Source: JAEZVV01 sp036652035 (lineage in GTDB: Bacteria > Pseudomonadota > Gammaproteobacteria > Burkholderiales > Burkholderiaceae_F). Taken from it: DNA of 41,693 bases. A program made the translations under genes and the position numbers. Positions 8,053 to 16,673 of the stretch are shown here, piece by piece (positions within the stretch are counted from its first letter, which is position 1; each line of letters starts with the position of its first letter). The notes beneath the pieces were generated by a model, which did no database searches, was not told where the DNA came from, and worked only from the letters and a program-made list of their open reading frames with translations. The stretch covers positions 1 to 41,693 of the forward strand of contig JAVVWR010000020.1 of the NCBI GenBank assembly GCA_036652035.1, given 5' to 3'.

Positions 8053-9738
8053 TCATTCCTCGGCGTGCTCGATGATCAGCTGCACCCGGCGCTGGCCGTT
8101 CCAGTCATTGGTTTCGGGTCGATACGCCAAATAGCTGATGTCGGGCAGGCGCTCGGTGCGGCGAAAGAAAATCGCGTCAAAGCGCTTGCCATCGAGTTCG
8201 AGCGCGAGTTTCAAGTGAGCGTCCTTGATCAGGCGCTGCTCGAGCACGCGGAACTCGTTGGCAAAGAGTGGCGCAGGGAAACCCTGACCCCAGATCTGTT
8301 TGTCGACATCGGCCATCAGGCCAAGCGTGATCTCTTGCGCGGCGAGCCCACCATCGACCGCGACCGTGCGGGTAAAGAGCGCGGGTTCGGTGCTCGCCCG
8401 CGTGGCCTGTTCAAAGACCTTGGCGAAAGTTTCGTAGTCCTCGGCGCGGATGGTCAGGCCCGCCGCCATGGCGTGGCCGCCGAACTTGAGGATCAGGCCG
8501 GGAGCGATCTTGGTCACCAGGTCGAGCGTGTCGCGCAGGTGAACGCCCTCGATCGATCGGCCCGAGCCTTTCAGTTCATTCTCGCTGCGGGCAAAGGCAA
8601 TCGTCGGCCGGTGGTGCTTTTCCTTGACGCGCGAGGCCACCAGGCCCACCACACCCTGGTGCCAGCTCTCGTCGAACAAAGTGAGGGTGCGGGTGTCCGA
8701 CAGATCGCGTTCTTCGAGCAGGGCAGCGGCGTCGAGCTGCATGTCGCCCTCGAGCTCGCGGCGCTCGCGGTTGAGGCTGTCGAGCTGGCGCGCGAGCTCG
8801 AGCGCACGGTCGAAGTTGTCGGTGGTCAGGCATTCGATGCCGACCGTCATATCGGTCAGGCGCCCGGCGGCGTTGATGCGCGGGCCGATCGCGAAGCCGA
8901 AGTCGCGCGCCCCGGCCGTGGCGGCGTCGCGGCCGGCGACCTGGAACAGGGCGGCCAGTCCCGGCTGCATCCGGCCCTGGCGCACGCGCGAAAGCCCCAG
9001 GCCGACCAGGATGCGGTTGTTGCGGTCCAGGCGCACCACGTCGGCCACCGTGCCCAGCGCCACGAGATCGAGCAGGCTGTCGATCCGCGGCTGGGTGGCG
9101 GCGTCGAAGGCGCCGCGCTCGCGCAGCTCGGCGCGCAAGGCCATCAGCACATAGAACATCACGCCCACGCCCGCCAGATTCTTGCTGGGGAATTCGCAGC
9201 CGGGCTGGTTGGGGTTGACGATGCAGGCGGCCGCCGGCAGCGATTCGCCCGGCAAGTGGTGGTCGGTGACGAGCACCTCGATTCCGAGTTCGGCGGCGCG
9301 CGCCACGCCGTCGATGCTGGCGATGCCGTTGTCGACGGTGACGATCAGGTCGGGTTCCTTTTGCGCGGCCAGATCGACGATCGCCGGGGTCAGGCCGTAG
9401 CCGTATTCAAAGCGGTTGGGAACGATGTAGTCGACCTTGGCGCCCAGCATCCGCAGACCGCGCAGGGCGACGGCGCAGGCGGTGGCGCCGTCGCAGTCAT
9501 AGTCGGCCACGATCAGCAGGCGGGCCTCGGCCTCGATCGCGTCGGCCAGGAGCTGCGCCGCGGCCGCGCTGCCGGCGAGCTGCGCCGGCGCGAGCAGGCC
9601 GACCGCCGCGGTCTCCATCTCTTCACTGCTGCGCACGCCGCGGGCGGCGAGCGCTCGCGCGAGCGCCGGGTTGAAGCCTTGAGCGGCGAGCGCCGCGGCC
9701 ACGCGCGGGTCGTAATCGCGCTTGATGAAACGGGTCAT
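8053..9738 (-). CDS. recJ: Single-stranded-DNA-specific exonuclease RecJ
   Basis: RecJ degrades single-stranded DNA 5' to 3' in recombination and repair. The 561-residue protein has the DHH-superfamily motifs in order: DYDCDGATA (motif I), VDNG (motif II), TDHHLPGES (motif III, the DHH signature), then the DHHA1 region with GGHAMAAGL and a C-terminal OB-like domain ending in IIEHAEE. The length is normal. The ATG at 9738 overlaps the stop of the upstream phosphoglycerate-mutase-like gene as ATGA, so the two are probably translationally coupled. This pairing upstream of prfB-lysS is common in Betaproteobacteria. Confidence 0.97.
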   Translation of the reverse strand: MTRFIKRDYDPRVAAALAAQGFNPALARALAARGVRSSEEMETAAVGLLAPAQLAGSAAAAQLLADAIEAEARLLIVADYDCDGATACAVALRGLRMLGAKVDYIVPNRFEYGYGLTPAIVDLAAQKEPDLIVTVDNGIASIDGVARAAELGIEVLVTDHHLPGESLPAAACIVNPNQPGCEFPSKNLAGVGVMFYVLMALRAELRERGAFDAATQPRIDSLLDLVALGTVADVVRLDRNNRILVGLGLSRVRQGRMQPGLAALFQVAGRDAATAGARDFGFAIGPRINAAGRLTDMTVGIECLTTDNFDRALELARQLDSLNRERRELEGDMQLDAAALLEERDLSDTRTLTLFDESWHQGVVGLVASRVKEKHHRPTIAFARSENELKGSGRSIEGVHLRDTLDLVTKIAPGLILKFGGHAMAAGLTIRAEDYETFAKVFEQATRASTEPALFTRTVAVDGGLAAQEITLGLMADVDKQIWGQGFPAPLFANEFRVLEQRLIKDAHLKLALELDGKRFDAIFFRRTERLPDISYLAYRPETNDWNGQRRVQLIIEHAEE

Positions 9739-10808
9739 GTCGGTTCACTTAAATCAGTGGGTTCGGCCAGCCAGTCGGCGAGCGACGGGGCCTGCCAGCG
9801 CCGCCAGAAGCGCCAGCCAGGATCGGTCTTGATCACGGTGCGAGCGGTCTCGCGCCCGGTGGCGGCGAGCACCACGGTGTCGATGCCGCGGCCGCGCGCG
9901 GCTTCGATCAGCCGCTCGATACGCGCTTCCAGAGCGGGCAGGGCGGCGAGCCAATCGCCCCAGTCTTCATTGCGGTGAGCCGCCAGCAGGTCGGGCAGCA
10001 CCGCCAGAATGTCGCCTCTGGGGCTGTCGGGCCAGTGGTCTTGCAGCGGCCGCACCCAGGTCGATTGCATTCCGGTGGCCAGCGCCCAGCCGCGAATCGC
10101 CTCGTCGTCGGCGAGCACGGCGTGGAAGTTCGAGGGCGAAAGGCGCTGGTGGCGGCCACCGCCGTCGATCCATACGCCATTGATGGGGCGGCGGTCCGCC
10201 GCTTCGCGCTCGTCGTTCAGGCCTGCCACATGCCAGCTCATCTGCACGTCGTTGAGCAGCTTGCGCCACTCGAGCTGCGATTCTCCCGCCACGGATTCGG
10301 GCCCGATGGTGGCGCCCAGCTGCGATTCCCACGGCCGCGCCTGCACCGGCCACGGCGTCTTGCGGGTGAGAAACCAGTGGTGGTCGAACTGCTGGAGCAT
10401 GAAGCCCGCGTCCCGCGCGGCGACTCGAAGCGCGGCGCTGCGAGCGTCGATCTCGGCCGCGGAGGGGGCGTCGTCGGCAAGCGCATCGAGCAGCATGTGG
10501 TCGCGCGCCAGAGCGAAATGGCAGGGCCGCACGCGCCAGACCTCGGTCGAGAGCGCAGGGCCGCCCAGCGCGGCCCAGGCGTAAGGCGCGGTCACCGGCA
10601 AGTCGCTGCGGTGGGCAAAGACCTGCCACAACCAGGCGAGGTGGGCGGCACCCGCCATCGCCTCGGTCGCAACCAGAGGGTTGGAGATGGGCGCCTGGGC
10701 GCCGTTTAGAAGCGCGCCCAACACCGGCAGCGCTGCCGCTCGCAGAACGTCCGGAGCGATGCGCGCCGGCAGCAGGGCGCCGGGCAGAAGAAGAACGCAG
10801 GAGGGCAT
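9735..10808 (-). CDS. Conserved phosphoglycerate-mutase-like (RpfE-type) protein of unknown role
   Basis: A 357-residue soluble protein of the kind that precedes recJ in many Betaproteobacteria and is often labelled cofactor-independent phosphoglycerate mutase or RpfE-like. Visible landmarks are the hydrophobic start MPSCVLLLPGALLPAR, the Trp/His-rich middle (QQFDHHWFLTRKTPW), the block GVWIDGGGRHQ, and a C-terminal half with LPDLLAA. I see no complete set of metal ligands for an alkaline-phosphatase-superfamily mutase, so enzymatic activity is uncertain. It begins the minus-strand string and shares a divergent 78-bp gap with lolC. Its stop overlaps the recJ start by four bases, so a role linked to recJ expression or DNA repair is possible but only inferred. 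Confidence 0.75.
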   Translation of the reverse strand: MPSCVLLLPGALLPARIAPDVLRAAALPVLGALLNGAQAPISNPLVATEAMAGAAHLAWLWQVFAHRSDLPVTAPYAWAALGGPALSTEVWRVRPCHFALARDHMLLDALADDAPSAAEIDARSAALRVAARDAGFMLQQFDHHWFLTRKTPWPVQARPWESQLGATIGPESVAGESQLEWRKLLNDVQMSWHVAGLNDEREAADRRPINGVWIDGGGRHQRLSPSNFHAVLADDEAIRGWALATGMQSTWVRPLQDHWPDSPRGDILAVLPDLLAAHRNEDWGDWLAALPALEARIERLIEAARGRGIDTVVLAATGRETARTVIKTDPGWRFWRRWQAPSLADWLAEPTDLSEPT

Positions 10809-10852
10809 CGGCCGATTCTAGTGGCGAGCCGCGGGCGCGCCGCATGACCCGA

Positions 10853-10858
10853 TACAAT
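10853..10858 (+). promoter_or_regulatory. Candidate -10 element for lolC
   Basis: TACAAT, one mismatch from the sigma-70 -10 consensus, lies 28 bases before the TTG start of lolC in the gap between the divergent genes. No convincing -35 hexamer is present at the right distance, so the call rests on position and the hexamer only. Confidence 0.3.
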
Positions 10859-10886
10859 CCACTAGCCTCTTCAATCGTGTCCCGCC

Positions 10887-12143
10887 TTGAAACTTCCCTA
10901 CGAACTCCGCATCGGCCTGCGCTACACGCGAGCAGGCAAGCGCGCGCGCCGGCGCAACGGTTTCATCTCCTTTATCTCCGGGATTTCGATGGCTTCGATC
11001 GCTGTCGGCGTGATGGCGCTGATCGTGGTGCTGTCGGTCATGAACGGCTTTCAGAAGGAAGTGCGCGACCGCATGTTGTCGGTGCTGGCGCACGTCGAAG
11101 TCTCGGGCGCCAATGGCGCGATCGACGACTGGCAGGCCGTGGCCACCGCCGCCAAGCAAAATTCAGCGGTGGTCGCCGCCGCACCCTTTATCAATTCGCA
11201 AGGCCTCTTTTCGAGCGGTGATGTGGTTCGCGGCGCGGTGGTTCGCGGCGTTGACCCGGTCGCCGAGCCGGCCGTGAGCGATCTGGCCGCCAAGGTTCGC
11301 GGCGGCCAGCTCACCGACCTGCAGCCGGGCGAATTCGGCGTGGTGCTCGGCAGTGAGCTCGCGCGGGCGCTGGGCGTTTTCCCGGGCGAGAAAGTGACGC
11401 TGATCTCGCCGCAAGGCCAGGTCACGCCGGCCGGCGTGGTGCCGCGCTTGAAGCAGTTCACCGTGACCGGCGTATTCGAGTCCGGTCACTACGAATACGA
11501 CAGCTCGATGGCGCTGGTGCATCTGGACGACGCGGCCAAGCTGTTTCGCACCGGCGGCCCCACCGGCGTGCGCTTGAGGTTGGCCGACATGCAGAAGGCG
11601 CCGGCGGTGGCGCAGGAGCTGGCGCAGACCCTGCCGGCCGGGCTTTATGTGCGCGACTGGTCGCGCCAGAACCGCACCTGGTTTGCTGCCGTGCAGGTCG
11701 AGAAACGCATGATGGGAATCATCCTGTTCCTGATTGTGCTGGTGGGCGCTTTCGGGCTGGTCTCCACACTGGTGATGACGGTGACCGAGAAGCAGTCGGA
11801 CATCGCGATCCTGCGCACGCTGGGCGCGAGCCCGGCTTCGATCATGGGGATCTTCGTCACGCAGGGCGCGATCATCGGCGTGCTGGGCGTGGTGCTTGGT
11901 GTGTCGGCGGGGCTTGGCATCGCCTTCAATCTCGACGTGATCGTGCCGGTGATCGAGCGCATCGTCGGCGCTCAGCTCCTGCCCAAGGAAATCTATTTCA
12001 TCAGCTCGCTGCCCTCGGACCCGCGCGCCTCGGACATCGTGCCGATCGCGGTGCTCTCCCTGGTCTTGTCGCTGGCGGCGACGCTCTACCCCAGCTGGCG
12101 CGCGGCGCGTACCCGCCCGGCCGAGGCCCTGCGTTATGAATGA
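10887..12143 (+). CDS. lolC: Lipoprotein-releasing ABC transporter permease LolC/LolE
   Basis: This is the inner-membrane permease that extracts outer-membrane-bound lipoproteins and hands them to LolA. The 418-residue protein has the family layout: start KLPYELRIGLRYTRA, a first membrane segment at about 25-50 (GISMASIAVGVMALIVVL), a large periplasmic MacB-like domain to about residue 265, then three FtsX-type membrane segments, ending SWRAARTRPAEALRYE. The start is a TTG at 10887; the conserved N-terminus begins immediately there and no ATG fits. A single permease gene is followed by lolD, so it may serve as a homodimer in place of LolC plus LolE, as in many non-enteric Gram-negatives. Confidence 0.95.
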   Translation: MKLPYELRIGLRYTRAGKRARRRNGFISFISGISMASIAVGVMALIVVLSVMNGFQKEVRDRMLSVLAHVEVSGANGAIDDWQAVATAAKQNSAVVAAAPFINSQGLFSSGDVVRGAVVRGVDPVAEPAVSDLAAKVRGGQLTDLQPGEFGVVLGSELARALGVFPGEKVTLISPQGQVTPAGVVPRLKQFTVTGVFESGHYEYDSSMALVHLDDAAKLFRTGGPTGVRLRLADMQKAPAVAQELAQTLPAGLYVRDWSRQNRTWFAAVQVEKRMMGIILFLIVLVGAFGLVSTLVMTVTEKQSDIAILRTLGASPASIMGIFVTQGAIIGVLGVVLGVSAGLGIAFNLDVIVPVIERIVGAQLLPKEIYFISSLPSDPRASDIVPIAVLSLVLSLAATLYPSWRAARTRPAEALRYE

Positions 12144-12810
12144 AGCCATCCACGCCACCGACGTTTTCAAGAGCTATCGCGAGGGCGAGCTCGAAGTCGA
12201 TGTTCTCAAAGGCACCAGCCTCACCATCGCCGCGGGAGAGATCGTCGCCATCGTCGGCAGCTCAGGTTCGGGCAAAAGCACGCTGATGCACTGCATTGGC
12301 GGTCTCGATGACATCGATCGCGGTTCGATCTCGATCGAAGGCCGCGATCTGGCTCAGCTCACGGACGCCGAGCGCGGCCGTCTGCGCAACGAGCGGCTGG
12401 GCTTTGTCTACCAGTTCCACCACCTGCTGCCCGAGTTCACCGCGCTCGACAACGTGGCCATGCCGCTGACAATTCGCCGCCTGCCACTCTCCGCCGCGCG
12501 CGAGCAGGCTGCCGAAGCGCTGGCCGCGGTGGGCCTGGCGCACCGCGTTCGCCACTTTCCCGGCGAGATGTCGGGCGGCGAGCGCCAGCGCACCGCGATC
12601 GCCCGCGCCATCGTCACCCGCCCGGCCTGTGTTCTGGCCGACGAGCCCACCGGCAACCTCGACCGCGACACCGCTCGCTCGGTGTTTGAAGTCTTCGTCA
12701 AGCTGGCGCGCGATCGCGGCACCGCGATCGCCATCGTCACCCACGACCCCGAACTCGCGGCGCTGTGCGACCGGACACTCAAGCTGGTCGATGGGCGGAT
12801 TGCAGGCTGA
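12136..12810 (+). CDS. lolD: Lipoprotein-releasing system ATP-binding protein LolD
   Basis: The cytoplasmic ATPase of the Lol exporter, 224 residues. Walker A is GSSGSGKST at about 39-47, the Q-loop lies in VYQFHHLLPEF, the signature is MSGGERQR, and Walker B with catalytic Glu is CVLADEPTGNLD. The switch His is in VTHDPELA. The gene overlaps the end of lolC by eight bases, giving tight coupling of permease and ATPase. An inverted repeat lies about 48 bases after the stop. Confidence 0.97.
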   Translation: MNEAIHATDVFKSYREGELEVDVLKGTSLTIAAGEIVAIVGSSGSGKSTLMHCIGGLDDIDRGSISIEGRDLAQLTDAERGRLRNERLGFVYQFHHLLPEFTALDNVAMPLTIRRLPLSAAREQAAEALAAVGLAHRVRHFPGEMSGGERQRTAIARAIVTRPACVLADEPTGNLDRDTARSVFEVFVKLARDRGTAIAIVTHDPELAALCDRTLKLVDGRIAG

Positions 12811-12857
12811 GGCAGGGCCGGTGCGCAGCTTTGGCACACGCTCTGGTTTTTAGCCTT

Positions 12858-12886
12858 GAGGCGATTCCGCTGGCTGGAATCGCCTC
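12858..12886. terminator. Strong hairpin after lolD, terminator-like but without a T-run
   Basis: Perfect 11-bp inverted repeat: GAGGCGATTCC at 12858-12868 and GGAATCGCCTC at 12876-12886, loop GCTGGCT. It lies about 48 bases after lolD. No T-run follows on either strand, so it may act with Rho or stabilise the transcript end rather than be a classic intrinsic terminator. A second small inverted repeat (CCACAC/GTGTGG, 12937-12952) lies further on. Confidence 0.45.
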
Positions 12887-13060
12887 ATCGCCTTATCGCC
12901 CAATCGGTCTCATCGCTCGATGGATCGATCGATCGGCCACACTGTGGTGTGGGCGCATCACCCATTGTTGTTGCGAAAAATGGCCGAGCGTATCGTCGTT
13001 CGAGGGCTTTCGAGGCCTGTTAATCCTCTCCATGCATCATGGTCGATAAAGAGGTGAGCG

Positions 13061-13519
13061 ATGAAAAAGGCCTATCGCTGCATGACGGTGCTCGTGGTTG
13101 CGTTTTTTTGCGCGACGGGAGTGGCCCAGGCGCAATGGGTTTTTCTGGGGAAAAAGGCCGTCGGGGTCGTGCGTCAGATGGCAGGCGAAGCCAAGGACGG
13201 ACAGGGCGCTGGCTACGATTCTGCGGCGGTGCTGCTGGAGGCCCGCGCAGAAGGGGTGTATCGAAAGGCCCTCGAAGTGATCGCGGCGAACCCTGAATTT
13301 CACCTTGGCCGGCAGACCGATCACGCGCTGACACTGGAATTTACCGATGGCAAGCGGCTGGCCGGATTGCAGGTCATTCCCCTCGGCGACCATCTCAGCC
13401 AGTTGTTGATCGTCTCCAATACCGGCGCGTCGCAGCGATCGAGCCGTTCGATGGTGGTCAAGGGTGTGCTGCGGATTTGCCAGGAGATGGGGGTCCGTTG
13501 CGAGTTGTCATCGCCCTAG
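13061..13519 (+). CDS. Exported small protein of unknown function
   Basis: A 152-residue protein with a clear Sec signal peptide: MKKAYR, then the hydrophobic stretch MTVLVVAFFCATG, with likely cleavage after AQA near residue 25. The mature part is about 127 residues, with an early Ala/Glu-rich helix (AAVLLEARAEGVYRKALEVI), a strand pair (ALTLEFTDGKRLAGLQV), a segment LSQLLIVSN, and two cysteines near the end (ICQEMGVRCEL) that could form a disulfide. The pattern resembles small exported or DUF3568-like proteins common in Burkholderiales, but I cannot assign a family firmly. A ribosome site (AGAGGTGAG) precedes the ATG at 13061. It stands alone, with about 250 bp before it and about 220 bp after it. 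Confidence 0.72.
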   Translation: MKKAYRCMTVLVVAFFCATGVAQAQWVFLGKKAVGVVRQMAGEAKDGQGAGYDSAAVLLEARAEGVYRKALEVIAANPEFHLGRQTDHALTLEFTDGKRLAGLQVIPLGDHLSQLLIVSNTGASQRSSRSMVVKGVLRICQEMGVRCELSSP

Positions 13520-13742
13520 CTCCAAGTCTTTGTTGGCAGTGGCGGCGCTGCCGCACCGGTGCATGGCTGCGATTCCAGTTGGCAGGTCGCGCGAGTGTCG
13601 GCAGCCATGTCCAGGCGACGCGCCTCTCGCAAGGGGGCGTTACACCGGCTCATGAACTGACGCGTTGGGGTGGAACCGTCCTGGCGTAAGCTGCGCCGCT
13701 GTCCGGCGCTTGGGCTCGGGCCGCTTCCCTCACGGAACCCCA

Positions 13743-14612
13743 TTGAAAGTCAATTTGCTGGATTTCGCGTCGATTCGCGCCTCGACGCTCGGCTGTCGCT
13801 GCCCGCTCGATCTCATCGAGGAATTTGACGCGGAGATGCTCGTCGCGCTTCGGTCCTGCTCCAACATGGCGGCGCTGAATTTCGCCGATATCGAGTTCAC
13901 GCTCGGCGCCCCGCTCGAAGGGGTTTCCGCCGGACTTGGCAAGGCCATCCGCACGCAGGAAATTCGGCTCGTTGCGTTTTGCTTTCGCGCACGCCTGCGG
14001 CGCTCGCTCGCCTTCGCGCTCGAGTCGCTTGGTCTGCCGGTCGACGGCGCCTATTTCCGTCCCGACCGCGGCGCCGATTTCGTGGGCGAGCAGATTGTCG
14101 ATACCTTGCTCGCAGCATGTATTCGCCGGCTCGGTTTTCGCGTTGCGGCGGGCGAGTCGCTGCCGCCGCCCGCGACCCGGGCGCAGATTGCGCGGGCGCA
14201 TTGGCCGTATGTGGGGATCGCGTCCGACCTGCTGGAGCGCGGCGCCTCGTTGCGGCTGATCCAGGTTGTGGGAGGCGATTACTACCCCATGAAGCCGGGG
14301 CAGTTCAGAAAGTCGAAGTGGGCCGACGAACCGCGCGATGCTCTGCTCCGCGCCTGGCCGTCGTACGCGACGCAAGTGGCGGGTTTCGGCCTGCCGGCCG
14401 AATTCATTCACCTGCTCGCCACGGCGTCGGCGCCTAGCGTGCGCGCGCAACTGAGCCGGAGGTCGGTCGGCCCCGCTTCGCTCCCGAACGACAAGGCGAG
14501 CGCCTTGTTGTGCGAGCTTGCCATTCGGTTTCCGGAGATCGATGGTGGTGCGCGGGCAAGGGACTGCTCTTATGCTGAGTCGATGGTCCGATCGGAGCCC
14601 CGGTCATGCTGA
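13743..14612 (+). CDS. Unrecognised protein, first gene of an overlapping pair
   Basis: I do not recognise this protein. From the TTG at 13743 it has 289 residues starting LKVNLLDFASIRAS; the frame stays open upstream to 13665, but that part overlaps nothing conserved. The chain is mixed helix and strand, has no signal peptide or membrane segment, and contains several cysteines (LGCRCPLDLI, LRSCSNMAAL) plus the motif VVGGDYYPMKPGQF. Its base composition is like the neighbouring genes. The last seven bases overlap the start of the next small gene, so the two are probably translated together. It lies in the accessory-looking stretch between lolD and tatD. Confidence 0.55.
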   Translation: MKVNLLDFASIRASTLGCRCPLDLIEEFDAEMLVALRSCSNMAALNFADIEFTLGAPLEGVSAGLGKAIRTQEIRLVAFCFRARLRRSLAFALESLGLPVDGAYFRPDRGADFVGEQIVDTLLAACIRRLGFRVAAGESLPPPATRAQIARAHWPYVGIASDLLERGASLRLIQVVGGDYYPMKPGQFRKSKWADEPRDALLRAWPSYATQVAGFGLPAEFIHLLATASAPSVRAQLSRRSVGPASLPNDKASALLCELAIRFPEIDGGARARDCSYAESMVRSEPRSC

Positions 14613-14881
14613 TCCTCTTTTCCCACGCCTTGCCGACGATTCTGGCTCGCTATCACAAGCTGCCCTGTCACGGGCGGATTGGCGTGTTCAGTTTCAAGAA
14701 GGATCGAGGTTTCTGGCTTGAGAAGTTGCCGGACTCGATGTGTCGCGTGACCGAATTCGGCTTCAAGGCGGAAACGCGGGTCGTCGAAGCGGGCTCGCTG
14801 GCGGTGACGCTCAAGCCCGTGATCCAGTTGGAGTTTCCGCGCAGCTTCAAACTGCACATGGATCTCAGGCCGGCTGGCTGA
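14606..14881 (+). CDS. Unrecognised small protein, second gene of the overlapping pair
   Basis: A 91-residue protein starting MLILFSHALPTILARY at the ATG at 14606, inside the last codons of the preceding gene (ATGCTGA overlap). Its second half is strand-rich (FGFKAETRVVEAGSLAVTLK, then IQLEFPRSF). I see no known motif. Possible roles include a partner or immunity-like subunit for the preceding protein, but nothing in the sequence proves this. It ends 42 bases before the convergent DUF2062 gene. Confidence 0.5.
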   Translation: MLILFSHALPTILARYHKLPCHGRIGVFSFKKDRGFWLEKLPDSMCRVTEFGFKAETRVVEAGSLAVTLKPVIQLEFPRSFKLHMDLRPAG

Positions 14882-14923
14882 CGCGGGCAGGCTGACCCGG
14901 CGACAACCTTTTCCCGCGCGCTC

Positions 14924-15481
14924 TTAGTCTGGCCTGGCTTGCGACTTGCGCGCTCGCGCATGCCAGGCGCGCCGCAGATAGACGCTCCAGCCAACGCGGA
15001 CCACGACATAGCCGGCGGTGGCCAGCAGGCAGGCGAGCAGGAAAATGCCGAAGGCCAACGGTGTTCCCAGGCTCATCGCCCATTCACCCAGCTGCTGCGC
15101 CGAGCTCGCCGGATGCAGCCAGTCCCAATCGGGCGCGGGCGGCACGGTCGGGCCGGCGGTAGCTCCCAGAACGAAGGCGCCCAGTTCGTAGCCGACGAGG
15201 TAGAGCGGAACGATCGTGAGCGGGTTGGTATAGAGCGTGGTGGCGAGCGCGAGCGGCAGGTTGACGCGAAAGACCAGAGCGCCGATGGCGGCGCCCAGCA
15301 TCTGCAGTGGGCCGGGGATCAAGCCGCAGAAAAGCCCCACGGCAATTCCGCCTGCGGCCGAGCGGCGATTGAGATGCCACAGCGCCGGGTGAAAGAGCGT
15401 GTCACCGAAGACGGAAAAGGCCTTGATCTCGCGGACCTTGTCCACGCTCGGCATCCAGCGGCGAAGATATTTTCTCGGCAT
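14924..15481 (-). CDS. DUF2062 membrane protein
   Basis: A 185-residue inner-membrane protein matching the DUF2062 pattern: basic start MPRKYLRRWMP, then the conserved block HPALWHLNRRSAAGGIAVGLF with GLIPGPLQM, and NLPLALATTLYTNPLTIVPLY. There are three to four hydrophobic segments (about 43-65, 70-90, 95-115, 145-165). The function is unknown. In Betaproteobacteria this gene often lies close to lolCD or comEC, as here. It is separated by 67 bp from the downstream end of the flavoprotein gene on the same strand. Confidence 0.88.
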   Translation of the reverse strand: MPRKYLRRWMPSVDKVREIKAFSVFGDTLFHPALWHLNRRSAAGGIAVGLFCGLIPGPLQMLGAAIGALVFRVNLPLALATTLYTNPLTIVPLYLVGYELGAFVLGATAGPTVPPAPDWDWLHPASSAQQLGEWAMSLGTPLAFGIFLLACLLATAGYVVVRVGWSVYLRRAWHARARKSQARPD

Positions 15482-15548
15482 GGCGCGAGTCTAGCGATTG
15501 CTTTATCGGGTTTCCCCGATTGCCCGGAATTTTCGCGCTCGGCGGCCT

Positions 15549-16673
15549 TTAACGCGCCAGCGCTGATTGGCGGGCGTGAAGGAAGTACTGGTCTAGCACC
15601 ACGTGGCGGGTGAACCACGACGAGCCCAGGAGGCGGGCAGCGAGCATGCGCTTGAGGCCTGCGGGCAGGTGCTCGGAAATCGAGACCGTATGGCGCGGCC
15701 CGAAGCGCTCGACCATCTTTAGCGCATAGGGAGCGAGCCGCACCGAGGCGTAATCGCCACGCGCGGCGATCAGGGTTTCGGCCGCGAGCATGGCCGATTC
15801 CACCGCGGGGCGAATGCCTTCGCCGCTCTGCGCGTAAGCCAGGCCCGCAGCGTCGCCAATCAACAGAACGCGGTTGGCGACCAGCTCGCGCGGCGCGTGC
15901 TGGTAAAGAAGATAGGCGTGGCCGTGGAGCTGGTTGGGAATGTCGAACGGCACTCGGCCGCGCAGCTTGAGCCAGTCGAGAAACAGCTCGACATGCTCGC
16001 CAAGTTGGGTCTTGTCTTCCCGGCCAAGGCCGATGTTGAGGTAGTTGTCCTTGCGAAATACCCAACCGTAGCCCTTGAGGTCGGGGCAGAAATAAAGCTC
16101 GGGGGTGTGGCCTTGAGCGCCGCAGGCAGCGGCTTGCTCGGGGCTCATCTCGAATTCGATTTCCTGGGCGGCCACCACGGGCTCGCCGCCGGCGGGTTCT
16201 TCATTGATTTGCCGCGCCACCGGGCAGAAATGGCCACCAGCACCGACCACCACGCGAGCGAAGATCGTGCTGTTGGCCAGCCACCCGGCCGCGCTGCGCT
16301 CAAGGCTTTTCAAGGGCGCGGGCGGGGCGATCCGCGCGCCGCTGCGCGCGAGCAGAAAGGCGTCGAACTCGCAGCGCCGGATGCCGTAACTCACGGGCGC
16401 GGCATAGCGGGTCTCGACCGGCGCTTGGCCGATCATGCCGGTAATGAAGCCGGTGATGGGCGCGAGCGTATGGCCGCGCGCCTGATAAGCCGCGGGGTCG
16501 ATCGCGAGCTCTTCCATCACGGCCGGCGTGACCCAGCCCGCGCACACCTTGTCGCGCGGAAAGGGTTTGCGGTCGAGCACCAGGACGTCGATGCCGGCGG
16601 CCGCCAGCAGCCGGGCGCAGGTCGAGCCGGCCGGGCCGCCGCCCACGATCAGGACATCGCAACGTTCGCTCAT
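15549..16673 (-). CDS. Geranylgeranyl-reductase-type FAD-dependent oxidoreductase
   Basis: A 374-residue flavoprotein of the GGR/PHBH-like group. The N-terminus has the Rossmann motif GxGxxG (G11, G13, G16 in VLIVGGGPAGST), followed by DRKPFPRDKVCAGWVTP, whose Cys-Ala-Gly context is typical of GGR proteins. The second FAD motif is LLIGDAAGLAYAQSGEGI. Known GGR relatives reduce isoprenoid double bonds in lipids or chlorophyll side chains. The ATG at 16673 overlaps the stop of the CFA-synthase-like gene as ATGA, so both are translated from one message. The pair suggests that this enzyme acts on the same acyl chain as the methyltransferase, for example to reduce or dehydrogenate it. That is inference. 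The frame extends upstream to 16805 but inside the neighbouring gene. Confidence 0.88.
   Translation of the reverse strand: MSERCDVLIVGGGPAGSTCARLLAAAGIDVLVLDRKPFPRDKVCAGWVTPAVMEELAIDPAAYQARGHTLAPITGFITGMIGQAPVETRYAAPVSYGIRRCEFDAFLLARSGARIAPPAPLKSLERSAAGWLANSTIFARVVVGAGGHFCPVARQINEEPAGGEPVVAAQEIEFEMSPEQAAACGAQGHTPELYFCPDLKGYGWVFRKDNYLNIGLGREDKTQLGEHVELFLDWLKLRGRVPFDIPNQLHGHAYLLYQHAPRELVANRVLLIGDAAGLAYAQSGEGIRPAVESAMLAAETLIAARGDYASVRLAPYALKMVERFGPRHTVSISEHLPAGLKRMLAARLLGSSWFTRHVVLDQYFLHARQSALAR

Noticed and set aside
7951..9978. Long plus-strand open frame (675 codons) opposite recJ
   Set aside because: It is a shadow of recJ and the start of its neighbour, with low-complexity composition and no family match.
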